DNA of 55,875 bases, taken from contig WRLE01000019.1 of the NCBI GenBank assembly GCA_009777775.1, positions 1-55,875 on the forward strand, in the 5' to 3' direction. The notes beneath the pieces are model-generated. The model was not told the DNA's origin. It did no database searches and worked only from the letters and a program-made list of their open reading frames with translations. Source of the stretch: Oscillospiraceae bacterium. Its GTDB lineage: Bacteria > Bacillota > Clostridia > Oscillospirales > Oscillospiraceae. Made by a program: the position numbers and the translations under genes. Below, piece after piece: positions 44,728 through 52,908 of this stretch (position 1 is its first letter; every line of letters begins with the position of its first letter).

Positions 44728-47335
44728 GGCTAGTCCCTTTCCAAACAAGCGTTTTCAAATTATCAATGAGATTTTCAAGTTCCAAAGATGCATTTTCTAT
44801 TTCATTTGCAATTTCTACAACCTGCGTCTTGTTTTTTTTGATTTCTTGTACCTGAACAGAATAGCTTTCGGCATTCTTTTCAAAATTGTGTTTTACCTCG
44901 TCTATAACATATTGTAAGTTGACACAAAACTTCTCAGTAAATTCTTGTGTTTGAGTAGTTAGCGCTTCATTAATTAAATCTTCTATTTCTTCGAGCAACT
45001 TATGTGTATCGACTACCTCTATTTTAAAAATCCATTTTCCCTTAGTTGTGATACAATCTCTAACTTTTTCTCTAATATTAGCAAGATAATCGTCTACTTT
45101 CGGAATTTCAAATTCGTTTTCCAAACCGCGCACTAAATAATCTTTCGCTGCTGGTGTTAAATCATTATCACCTTTAATGACATTGATTACTGTGTTTTTG
45201 AAACAACGCTGTTTAGATGCGATTATATCTTTTTGCTTTGTATTAAACCTGTTGATGTACTCGTCCAGTCCTTCATTAACTGATGTAGCAAGCACTCTGT
45301 TGTCAATAAATTCATTTTTTACATACGGCTTTAACTTGCGTTTTGCCGCATCATTCGAAAAGGAAGTTCTAAAAATAGATAGGAAATCGTCAAACCTCTT
45401 TGCGTTTTTAACTGTCTTAGCATTTTGCATTTCTTGCATTGCTTCTACAATGCGTATATTGATATCATCTCTTACTTTTTCAACCGAACGAGGATCAACA
45501 CCTACTTCTTCGCTGTCTTTTTCGTTGAGCACATAGTTTATGCCGTTTTTTTTTGGAGCATGTTTACCGTATTCTTGATCTATTTCATTTGTTATACGCC
45601 ATTTAATGGCATCGAGGTCTTTTTGAAGTCTGTCTACTTCATTGTCACACATATCTTTTTGTGTTTTGGCGTTCTTTTTAAGTTCAATAAAAATACTCTC
45701 AACAGTAGACACAAGTGCATTAACTTTTGTTGCCATAGCATATTTTTTACCGTACTCTTGTATTGCTTCAACAAGTGAAAATAGTCCTGCATTTATGTAT
45801 GCTCTTTCATATATATCAGCATCTTCTGCTTTTGTTTCAGCAGTTGCAATTGTACGTTTTGTTGCCGCTTCAGAATTGCCATATCTGTTATGTTTATAAT
45901 AAACATCATATGGCTTAATTTCATCCCAAGTGCGTCCTTCCTTAGATATGGGCTTTCCATCTTCATCCACTTCTTTTGATGCTAAGTCCATCTTAAGGGC
46001 TTTTGCTGCATATGCTCGTGAAGCTGATGTGAAAAATAATTTTTTATCTTTTAACGGTATAGTAAGTTTTGCTTCACCAGCCTTTTTTGCTTCTTCGTCT
46101 TTTGCATCAGCAACTTCTTGCGAATCTTTAAGTTTAATCGCTTCGTTTTGATATTTAGGAAGTTCCTCAACATCGGTAGTATCTGAACGATTGATAACAT
46201 AAAGCGAGCGATCTAAATCAATGCCGTTTTGGTTATCGCCGTTCAATATTTCTAATAACAGACTGTTACCTTCGCCTTCAAGCTTTGTAACTCCGCCGAC
46301 AAAAACAACAATTGAATGGCTTTGTTCGCTGAGAGCCTTCTCAAGCACATTCTTATGCTTCGTCGTATTACTACCAGTACCGGGAGTGTCATATATAGTA
46401 AATGACATTTCGTTAGTATTTATGGGAATAGGATAGTGAACTCTTATTTTTACGTCAACAGTTGCTTCGCCATTTAACAAATCAAGCAATGCGTAAAATT
46501 GTTCGTGTTTTTGTTGCTCTTTGCATTCATCAATACACTTCTCTATAGTTTCTCGGAATGGGTGGCTTCCTGATTGTGTGCCTTTATCTGTCAGTTCTAA
46601 AGACATTGATTCTTCATTCCATTTAACTGTCGTTTCATCACCGTTAAGTTCAAAGCTAACATTCTCACTTTCACCGGATTTAGGAAAGCTAATAATATAA
46701 AATTTTGCTGTTTTTGATTCATCTTCCTCGGGAAGTATTTTTTCGCCGATTATAGCATTGATTAAGGAAGATTTACCCGCGCTATAAGTACCTACAAAAC
46801 ATATATTAATTTCCGTAGATTTCAATGCATCGATTTTATCTTCAATCTTACTAATATATGCCTTCAGTTCTGCTTGAAACTTATTTTTTATCTGATTCTC
46901 ACCACCTGCATTTATCAGTTCCTCCAACTTAATATTTAAACTTTGCACGGCGTCTTTTCCAAATTTTTCCACTTCGTTGTACATCATATCCATGCTAAGT
47001 AGAACTGCACCTTTTTTGGCAGTAAAAATTGCTTTTTTATCTTCGGATTCATTATAGTGATTAACCATTTCATAAAAATCTTCACAGTCTATTTGAGTAC
47101 CATAAAAATACAGATCAATTTCTTTGTGACCGTCAAGAGCCTTGGTGATTGAATCAAAAAAGTCTTTACCATGTTCTTGCAGTACAAAACTACCCTCTTT
47201 CCATTGCTGTAATACTTCAGGAAGTTTAGGTTCGCTTTTACCATTACCCGTAACCACAAATGGAGTTCCGTCATCTTTCTTGAACTCTATCTTTTTAACT
47301 GCTGGGTGGTAGTAGATTTGAATGGTTTTTGCCAT
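44711..47335 (-). CDS. Dynamin-like GTPase
   Basis: An 874-residue large GTPase of the bacterial dynamin-like type. Motifs: G1 VGTYSAGKSSLINAI (182-190), G2 region around ESKTAKFYII, G3 YDTPGTG (316-319 DTPG), G4 NRSD (382-385). The N-terminal 175 residues form an extra domain (residues 1-110 look alpha/beta, then a helical stretch). The C-terminal half is long coiled-coil-like helices (about 540-870), the stalk expected in dynamins. No clear membrane helix is seen, so membrane contact may be through the stalk or the small partner. Bacterial dynamins can remodel membranes and some protect against phage. Begins 28 bp from the IS21 relic; AAGGAG precedes the ATG. First gene of the operon. Confidence 0.88.
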   Translation of the reverse strand: MAKTIQIYYHPAVKKIEFKKDDGTPFVVTGNGKSEPKLPEVLQQWKEGSFVLQEHGKDFFDSITKALDGHKEIDLYFYGTQIDCEDFYEMVNHYNESEDKKAIFTAKKGAVLLSMDMMYNEVEKFGKDAVQSLNIKLEELINAGGENQIKNKFQAELKAYISKIEDKIDALKSTEINICFVGTYSAGKSSLINAIIGEKILPEEDESKTAKFYIISFPKSGESENVSFELNGDETTVKWNEESMSLELTDKGTQSGSHPFRETIEKCIDECKEQQKHEQFYALLDLLNGEATVDVKIRVHYPIPINTNEMSFTIYDTPGTGSNTTKHKNVLEKALSEQSHSIVVFVGGVTKLEGEGNSLLLEILNGDNQNGIDLDRSLYVINRSDTTDVEELPKYQNEAIKLKDSQEVADAKDEEAKKAGEAKLTIPLKDKKLFFTSASRAYAAKALKMDLASKEVDEDGKPISKEGRTWDEIKPYDVYYKHNRYGNSEAATKRTIATAETKAEDADIYERAYINAGLFSLVEAIQEYGKKYAMATKVNALVSTVESIFIELKKNAKTQKDMCDNEVDRLQKDLDAIKWRITNEIDQEYGKHAPKKNGINYVLNEKDSEEVGVDPRSVEKVRDDINIRIVEAMQEMQNAKTVKNAKRFDDFLSIFRTSFSNDAAKRKLKPYVKNEFIDNRVLATSVNEGLDEYINRFNTKQKDIIASKQRCFKNTVINVIKGDNDLTPAAKDYLVRGLENEFEIPKVDDYLANIREKVRDCITTKGKWIFKIEVVDTHKLLEEIEDLINEALTTQTQEFTEKFCVNLQYVIDEVKHNFEKNAESYSVQVQEIKKNKTQVVEIANEIENASLELENLIDNLKTLVWKGTSHEQTV

Positions 47336-47363
47336 GATAATAATCTCCTTAAATCGAATAAAA

Positions 47364-47494
47364 CTATGTACGATTTATGTATTTTGAAATTAATGCATCC
47401 CAGACGGTATTTTTTGAACTACGTACACTTCTGGCAATTTACTGGATGTTGTACCCAAGGCTCCTTAGCCTTAGGATTTCCGATAATTTACCAT
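47364..47494 (-). pseudogene. istA: Decayed 5' end of IS21-family istA transposase
   Basis: From ATG 47494 with AGGAGG upstream the translation is MVNYRK then a frameshift, probably one lost G; it continues in the next frame as EILRLRSLGYNIQ, a stop, IARSVRSSKNTVWDALI, ending at a TAG at 47364-47366. This is the helix-turn-helix start of IS21 IstA (family form MVNYREILRLKSLGYS...QIA). Only the first ~43 codons remain; the remainder of istA and istB is gone. Confidence 0.85.
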
Positions 47495-47511
47495 TAGTTA
47501 TCGGCCTCCTA

Positions 47512-47540
47512 ATAATATGTATTCGCACTATATACGCCAA
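47512..47540 (-). promoter_or_regulatory. Promoter in the IS21 relic, likely driving the dynamin operon
   Basis: Minus strand TTGGCG (47535-47540), 17-base spacer, TATTAT (47512-47517). It was presumably the istA promoter; with istA broken, the transcript reads into the dynamin gene. It is the best promoter match in the 366 bp between the WYL and dynamin genes. Confidence 0.5.
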
Positions 47541-47701
47541 CATTATTATAGGCTATTATTCATCACTACTTCTAGTACAAATAATCTATGTCCGTGCTAA
47601 GTAATCTATTTACCGTGCAATGTGGTCTATTGTATGGATTTCACCAATCACCATTATACTACATATGCCATATACCATGGTGTCCGAGTAAAGTTGCAAT
47701 T

Positions 47702-48715
47702 TTATACATTTTCATACAGTTTCGCTATATCTTGTGCTGCGAGTCTCATTTCTTCCACAAATTCATCTGGTGCAACTACTTTTACCCAGGCACCTTGGCT
47801 GAGGAGGAACATCCTTATGCCATCGCCGTAAATCTCGGCTTCAAGAAGGTATTTGTCGCGCTCTCGCTCTATTATCTTTGCCGTTGGCAGCTTGTCCAAT
47901 ATAGCTTGAAGTGATGATCCCATATACCAGAACTTGATCTGTCGGAGCTTTCCGTAGAACATATAATGGCTGCGGTTACGAAGTTCGCCTTCATCAAAGA
48001 CTGGCACTTGCTCGATGCGTTTTCTGGCTAAATCGCTTTCGCAGTCGGGTGGTTCTACAGCGTCTTTGCGCTTGCGGTGTTCCACGATTTTTTCTATTCT
48101 GTCGACACGGAAGTATCGTGGCTCATCGTATTTTTCCGGATAGTATGCTATCAGGTAAAAATAGTATTCGGAAAACATCAGCGATACTGGCGTAATCCTC
48201 CTCACTGTCATAGTGCGGTCTTTTCTGTAATATGTGATTGTTATATCTTTTTTCCTGGAGATGGCACCTATGAGCTGCCACAGGTTGTCGATGACGCTCT
48301 CGCAATCGTGTTTTACCGCTGTGTAGTGGTGTTCTTCTTTTCGCAGTATGTCTTCCAGCGTTTTTCTGTCTTCAGGTGCTACGAAGCGTTTCAGCTTATC
48401 CAATATGATTGTTGCTTCGTTTTTGGATAAAGCTCTGGATCCTATGAGTATCTTTGTTACTGCGAATAATTCTTTATTGGATAAAAAGTCGTTGTGTTGC
48501 AATTTATAGGCTCTGCTTTTGGTGCTGTATTCCAGTTCAGCGTAGCCGACGAGTTCTCTGTTATCTGCTAGAAATGCTTTGATTTCGTTGATGTTTCGCG
48601 TAATGCTTTTTGGTGAAACTCCATATTGAGCTGCTAGCTTTGCTGGGGAAATGTCTTCGCCGCGTATTGAACGGAAAAATATTTCCAGTGTCCTGTTTCT
48701 TCTTTCAGCTACCAA
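47702..48715 (-). CDS. WYL-domain transcription regulator
   Basis: A 337-residue regulator with an N-terminal winged helix (DISPAKLAAQYGVSPKSITRNINEIKAFL, residues 22-50) and a WYL domain (about 156-212: RKKDITITYYRKDRTMTVRRITPVSL, YFYLIAYYPEKYDEPRYFRVDRI). WYL domains sense ligands, often nucleic acid, and control defence loci. It starts at TTG 48715, where AGGAG lies seven bases upstream; no ATG is near. It is upstream of the five-gene operon on the same strand, with the IS21 relic between, so it may regulate it, but this is not shown. It lies 31 bp behind the lipoprotein gene and could be co-transcribed with it. Confidence 0.9.
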   Translation of the reverse strand: MVAERRNRTLEIFFRSIRGEDISPAKLAAQYGVSPKSITRNINEIKAFLADNRELVGYAELEYSTKSRAYKLQHNDFLSNKELFAVTKILIGSRALSKNEATIILDKLKRFVAPEDRKTLEDILRKEEHHYTAVKHDCESVIDNLWQLIGAISRKKDITITYYRKDRTMTVRRITPVSLMFSEYYFYLIAYYPEKYDEPRYFRVDRIEKIVEHRKRKDAVEPPDCESDLARKRIEQVPVFDEGELRNRSHYMFYGKLRQIKFWYMGSSLQAILDKLPTAKIIERERDKYLLEAEIYGDGIRMFLLSQGAWVKVVAPDEFVEEMRLAAQDIAKLYENV

Positions 48716-48746
48716 GATGCGTCTCCTATAACTTTATTTGCTACCA

Positions 48747-50321
48747 TTACCGACTGAACACTTGGAATGAATGTTCCCAGTAATATGTTCCTGTTTTATC
48801 TGTAGCCTCACATACATATGTTTTTCTACCTGGGGTGAGTTTATCAAAGAGAATGTCATAATCGAGGTTTTTTAAATCGTATGAATATGTAAACGGATAA
48901 GCAGTACCGCTTGTTTCCACGTCACCTCTACTATTAAGTACCGCAACCGTTACAGAATATATTTCGTAATCTGACTCCACTATACCCTTAACTCCGAAAA
49001 TCGCTCCGACATATTGGTCTGGTGGTGCAGTGAACCCTCTTATGCTCATTGTTACGGGTGGTATAGTATAATTTGTATCATACCAATCATCAATCTGTAC
49101 CGTGTAAGGTGGAGCAGGATCAGGTCCTTGGTGCATATATTTTATACGAATTTCACCTGTTGTATCATGCACCATAACATCGAGATAATACATTTCATCT
49201 ACAGAAAATAAGTAATAACTTTCACCGTTAAGACTATATGATGATTCTGATAGTTTTATTGTCATTGTTGGTACATTGGGATGCACATACAACCAACTAT
49301 TGAACAACACTCGCGCTTCGTCTACCGTTAGTTTATTATTTACCGAAGCCCCATTACTATTACTGTCGTAACTGCCTGAAACTGATACCCAAACTAATTT
49401 CCATAAAACCTCATCTATAGCTCGATCATTAAATGAATTAATAAGTTTTTCGTACTCCTGCTCTGATATACTTCTTTTGAAACCTAAAGTAGTATATTCA
49501 AAAACATTTTGCATATAGTCAGAAAATAAGTACTCAACTACAATGATACTTGTGTAATCATCTGATATTCGATATATACTGTGACCATGACTAACAGCTC
49601 CATTGCTACTAATATTGTAAATATATCCATCATTATCAATTGCTATTAATTGACTTCTAGAACCAAACTCGAGTAATTCATAATACCTACCATTATCATA
49701 TGTGTATATCTTTATGAAATTATCGTAATCATTGTAATGTACAAAGCATTCCGAAGTGCCGTTTCCATCAATGTCATAAAATGCATATTTTCCATCAAAG
49801 TCAATATCGGCGACACTATCAATCAATGAAGTATAAATATATATTGGATCTATTGACAGTGCATTTACCAATCTGTTGTTTTGAGCATTTATTGCTTCCC
49901 ACTCTTCTTTCGCATTGTCAAATGCTGTTGTCAGGAGCATATTTAGAGTCAAAGCATCTTGCGGTACTTCATTGAATGCAAGATATACCGCATCGAAAGT
50001 CCCAGCATCTTCATCTACGACAAATTGTATCCTCGCTCTTACTGTAACATCACGATATATACAATCACCAGTAAACTCGACGACATCGAGTCCATCCTCA
50101 CTAAAAAAGTATGTCCAGCGCGGAGTGCCAAAAAAAGATGAAAAGATAAATTCATACTTTATATCCGGATCGCTAGCTCTATATCCGCCTTTAACCATAT
50201 TGACATATTTGTTATCTGCATCGCTAATACTTATTATGTCATCTGCTAGTTCTCTACCGCTGGAACAAGAGGTGCATACAATCAGACTCATTGCTATAAT
50301 AAAAGAAAGTAACTTTTTCAT
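48747..50321 (-). CDS. Lipoprotein with shared C-terminal IPR-like domain
   Basis: A 524-residue exported lipoprotein. I start at ATG 50321 (MKKLLSFII; the frame is open to 50390), which gives a signal peptide with lipobox Cys19 (VCTSC). The middle part is unrecognised; it contains YAFYDIDGNGTSECFVHYND, a segment like VCBS/FG-GAP or EF-type repeats. The last ~95 residues (MSIRGFTAPPDQYVGAIFG...WEHSFQVFSR) are almost the same as the end of the zinc-ribbon protein at 52909. Function unknown; a surface binding module is likely. Confidence 0.65.
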   Translation of the reverse strand: MKKLLSFIIAMSLIVCTSCSSGRELADDIISISDADNKYVNMVKGGYRASDPDIKYEFIFSSFFGTPRWTYFFSEDGLDVVEFTGDCIYRDVTVRARIQFVVDEDAGTFDAVYLAFNEVPQDALTLNMLLTTAFDNAKEEWEAINAQNNRLVNALSIDPIYIYTSLIDSVADIDFDGKYAFYDIDGNGTSECFVHYNDYDNFIKIYTYDNGRYYELLEFGSRSQLIAIDNDGYIYNISSNGAVSHGHSIYRISDDYTSIIVVEYLFSDYMQNVFEYTTLGFKRSISEQEYEKLINSFNDRAIDEVLWKLVWVSVSGSYDSNSNGASVNNKLTVDEARVLFNSWLYVHPNVPTMTIKLSESSYSLNGESYYLFSVDEMYYLDVMVHDTTGEIRIKYMHQGPDPAPPYTVQIDDWYDTNYTIPPVTMSIRGFTAPPDQYVGAIFGVKGIVESDYEIYSVTVAVLNSRGDVETSGTAYPFTYSYDLKNLDYDILFDKLTPGRKTYVCEATDKTGTYYWEHSFQVFSR

Positions 50322-50417
50322 ATAATTTTTAACCTTTCCAGAGTACCTGCTTTTATAAGACTGTTTATTACAGCTGGGTGGGCTGAACAAGCAAAACCAT
50401 CTATGTACTACTCCAGT

Positions 50418-51887
50418 CTAGGATTGCCTATAACTATATTTGCTAACATAAAACGCACCAGCTTCAATGCCTATATCAGAATATGTAAGCAGTTCGCTAA
50501 GCGTGACAAGCTGGTATCCGCTTTCAATTAATGCAGGAACTAGGGTTTCCACAGCAGTACCAGTGGATACCACCAAATCATGAAGTAGAATAATGGCACC
50601 ATCTTTTACAGCATTTAAAACTCGAGTATTCGTTGTATTGGCATTTCGATGTGACCAGTCCTGTGGGTCAACCGACCAAAATACAGTTGCCATGCCCATG
50701 CTCCCTACGGTTCTATTACTTGCTGCATTGTAGCTCCCCTCTGGTGGACGCACAAAAACAGGCCTGACCTGGGCCACATCGAAAATCGCATTACTAACTC
50801 TTTCCGTGTCTCTGATTAGCTCATCTGCACTCATTGAAGTCAGCCTTCTGTGTGTCCATGTATGACTCCCAAGCTCGCAACCAAGGCTAACAGCCCGACG
50901 CAGAGTGTCCTGATGCGCATAAATGCTTCTCCCCACTACAAAAAATGTTGCACGAGCATTATAAGCTTCCAATGTATTTAATATGGCAACAGTTGTAGAA
51001 GTGGGCCCATCATCGAAAGTGAGTGCTACCATAGGAGCGTTAGGATTAATATGCGGAAAAGGATTGTGTCTACCTGCCCATACATAGACATACCAATCGA
51101 CCACGGTATTTTCATCAATGGTGAAGTAACCATCTTGACCGATTCCTTCTACGACATATATATTGCCTTTTATCGTTGCACCACTGAGAACCACTCCCGA
51201 GGAGCTGATAATTAAACTCCCCTCGATGGTTTCGCTGTAAATTCCAGGCTCGGTGTATATTTCTGCAATCATGGAGTCGATCATCATTATCGTTTCTGCG
51301 CGAGTAATATTTTTACTTGGCATGAGTCTATTATCGAAAATACGAAGGTATCCAGATTGCTGCATATAATGGACGAGCCCAAGTGCCCAAGTGCTTATTT
51401 CATCACTGTCTATATAATAGATTTCACTCTCAATTCTATCAGCTATTCTAAAAGCGCGAGCTATCATGACAATTGCTTCTTCCCTGGTCGCACTATCAAA
51501 GGGGCGAGCATAACCATTACTCAAACGAATGACATTTGCCGATACAAGCTTCATAATATCAGAGTAAAACCAGTCGCTTTCGCTTATATCAAATGGTTTT
51601 TCACATGATATATCACTGTAACCAATCAATCGAACAATGATAGCTGCCAGCTCTGCTCGGCTAATATCATCATCGGGGCGAAATAACCCATCATTCGCTG
51701 CTGGGATAACGCCCTTTCTCGCCCATTTTTCTATTGCGCTTTTAGCCTCATGATTCTCAATATCGATGAAACCCACATGGTTAGTAGTAGCCACCGGTGT
51801 ACCAGCTGCTGTGCCAAATACAACCGTAAATGTAGAAAGGATAACAATAAAAATAATAACGAGTAATGCCGAAACATATTGTTTCAT
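50418..51887 (-). CDS. SLH-domain polysaccharide deacetylase
   Basis: A 489-residue exported enzyme. A signal peptide (SALLVIIFIVILSTFTVVF) is followed by three S-layer-homology domains (about 38-90, 95-145, 150-215; e.g. NDGLFRPDDDISRAELAAIIV), which bind cell-wall polymers. The NodB domain has motif 1 LTFDDGP, motif 2 HTWTHRRL, motif 3 RPPEGSYN, FWSVDPQDW and ILLHD. It should remove acetyl groups from peptidoglycan or another wall glycan and may protect from lysozyme. AAGGGG lies before the ATG. A single gene facing the envelope cluster. Confidence 0.92.
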   Translation of the reverse strand: MKQYVSALLVIIFIVILSTFTVVFGTAAGTPVATTNHVGFIDIENHEAKSAIEKWARKGVIPAANDGLFRPDDDISRAELAAIIVRLIGYSDISCEKPFDISESDWFYSDIMKLVSANVIRLSNGYARPFDSATREEAIVMIARAFRIADRIESEIYYIDSDEISTWALGLVHYMQQSGYLRIFDNRLMPSKNITRAETIMMIDSMIAEIYTEPGIYSETIEGSLIISSSGVVLSGATIKGNIYVVEGIGQDGYFTIDENTVVDWYVYVWAGRHNPFPHINPNAPMVALTFDDGPTSTTVAILNTLEAYNARATFFVVGRSIYAHQDTLRRAVSLGCELGSHTWTHRRLTSMSADELIRDTERVSNAIFDVAQVRPVFVRPPEGSYNAASNRTVGSMGMATVFWSVDPQDWSHRNANTTNTRVLNAVKDGAIILLHDLVVSTGTAVETLVPALIESGYQLVTLSELLTYSDIGIEAGAFYVSKYSYRQS

Positions 51888-51967
51888 GAGTAACTACCCC
51901 TTGTTCTCATCTTAGAGCTTAATGCTTACTATGTTGCTCCCCTTTGATGTTTCGCTTTGAATATAAA

Positions 51968-52870
51968 TCAGTAACTCATAGCTTTCCGTGGTTCATAAGT
52001 TAACTCCAGTACACTGTCGTATATAGGTTCGTTCCAAATTTCGTAGAAATTATCAAATGATAAATATGCATTTTTTTCGCCTGTCCAAGGGTCGTTGTAA
52101 TAGAAACCTTGTTCATCGTATCCTGTTAAGCATAATGCGTGGACTGCCCATCCCATTCCTTTGATCCATACCATTATTGGCTTGTTATCATCAAGCTGTT
52201 CCATTAAATCTGCCATTTCCAAACCGCTCATGTCATAAAATCCATCAATATATTTTTCCATCATGTCTTTCAACGCTGAAGGGAATATGGTCCAGCCTCG
52301 GGAAGATGACGCTGGGTCACCTCTGAAGCCTTCTTCTGGGTGATCAGCTCTCGGGAGATCATCATATAGGTCCTTTATATCAACCTCGGTCTTAAAGTTC
52401 ATAAGCATGGCTAGAGATACCAGTTCGCAACCTAATGGATAACCAAGGTCTCTTTGGTCATATGAAGGTACATCAAGCAATACGATAATATTTGTAGACT
52501 CTAGACTTTGTTCTATATTCTCATTTGTATGTTCTTCATACTCTTTCACAGGCTCTTCACTGTCAGTATTCATTTCATCATGAAGCTTTACTAATTGCTC
52601 AAATGATTGCAACCTAACACTATCAATATCTTCATTGTCAACTTTCTTTGTTATATCTTCTATATCGACAATATCAATCTGATTATCTTTGATTACTTCC
52701 GCTTCGCTTACTTCTGCATCAATTATAATTTCATCGGGTGAAGCAGTAGTGCTATCATTGTTATTGGCACAACTACCAACGCTTAAAAAAACAATAATCA
52801 ATAGAACTATTAGCAATGCATTTTTAATGTCAACAAATATTGTTTTTCTATATTTCATAACACTTTTCAT
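51968..52870 (-). CDS. C39-like peptidase lipoprotein
   Basis: A 300-residue lipoprotein with lipobox Cys34 (SVGSC), an acidic linker, and a C-terminal peptidase C39-like domain. VPSYDQRDLGYPLGCELVSLAMLMNF carries the catalytic Cys, and GWAVHALCLTGYDEQGFYYNDPW the His and Asp/Asn. It is stand-alone and has no ABC transporter, so it is not a bacteriocin exporter; it may trim surface proteins. GGAGG precedes the ATG. It lies 38 bp downstream of the zinc-ribbon protein and may share its transcript. Confidence 0.88.
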   Translation of the reverse strand: MKSVMKYRKTIFVDIKNALLIVLLIIVFLSVGSCANNNDSTTASPDEIIIDAEVSEAEVIKDNQIDIVDIEDITKKVDNEDIDSVRLQSFEQLVKLHDEMNTDSEEPVKEYEEHTNENIEQSLESTNIIVLLDVPSYDQRDLGYPLGCELVSLAMLMNFKTEVDIKDLYDDLPRADHPEEGFRGDPASSSRGWTIFPSALKDMMEKYIDGFYDMSGLEMADLMEQLDDNKPIMVWIKGMGWAVHALCLTGYDEQGFYYNDPWTGEKNAYLSFDNFYEIWNEPIYDSVLELTYEPRKAMSY

Positions 52871-52908
52871 CAGAGTAAAACCTCCATGACAACGTAACTC
52901 TGTCTGCT

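Larger units (their letters stand above)
47364..47620 (-). mobile_element. Remnant left end of an IS21-family element
   Basis: Beside the istA relic, bases 47580-47620 hold the repeated GCACGGTAAATAGATTACTTA and GCACGGACATAGATTATTT motifs on the minus strand, typical of the multiple terminal repeats of IS21 elements. The outer end is at about 47619. The right end is not in the window. The dynamin operon begins 28 bp inside the truncation, so it probably replaced the rest of the element. Confidence 0.75.
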
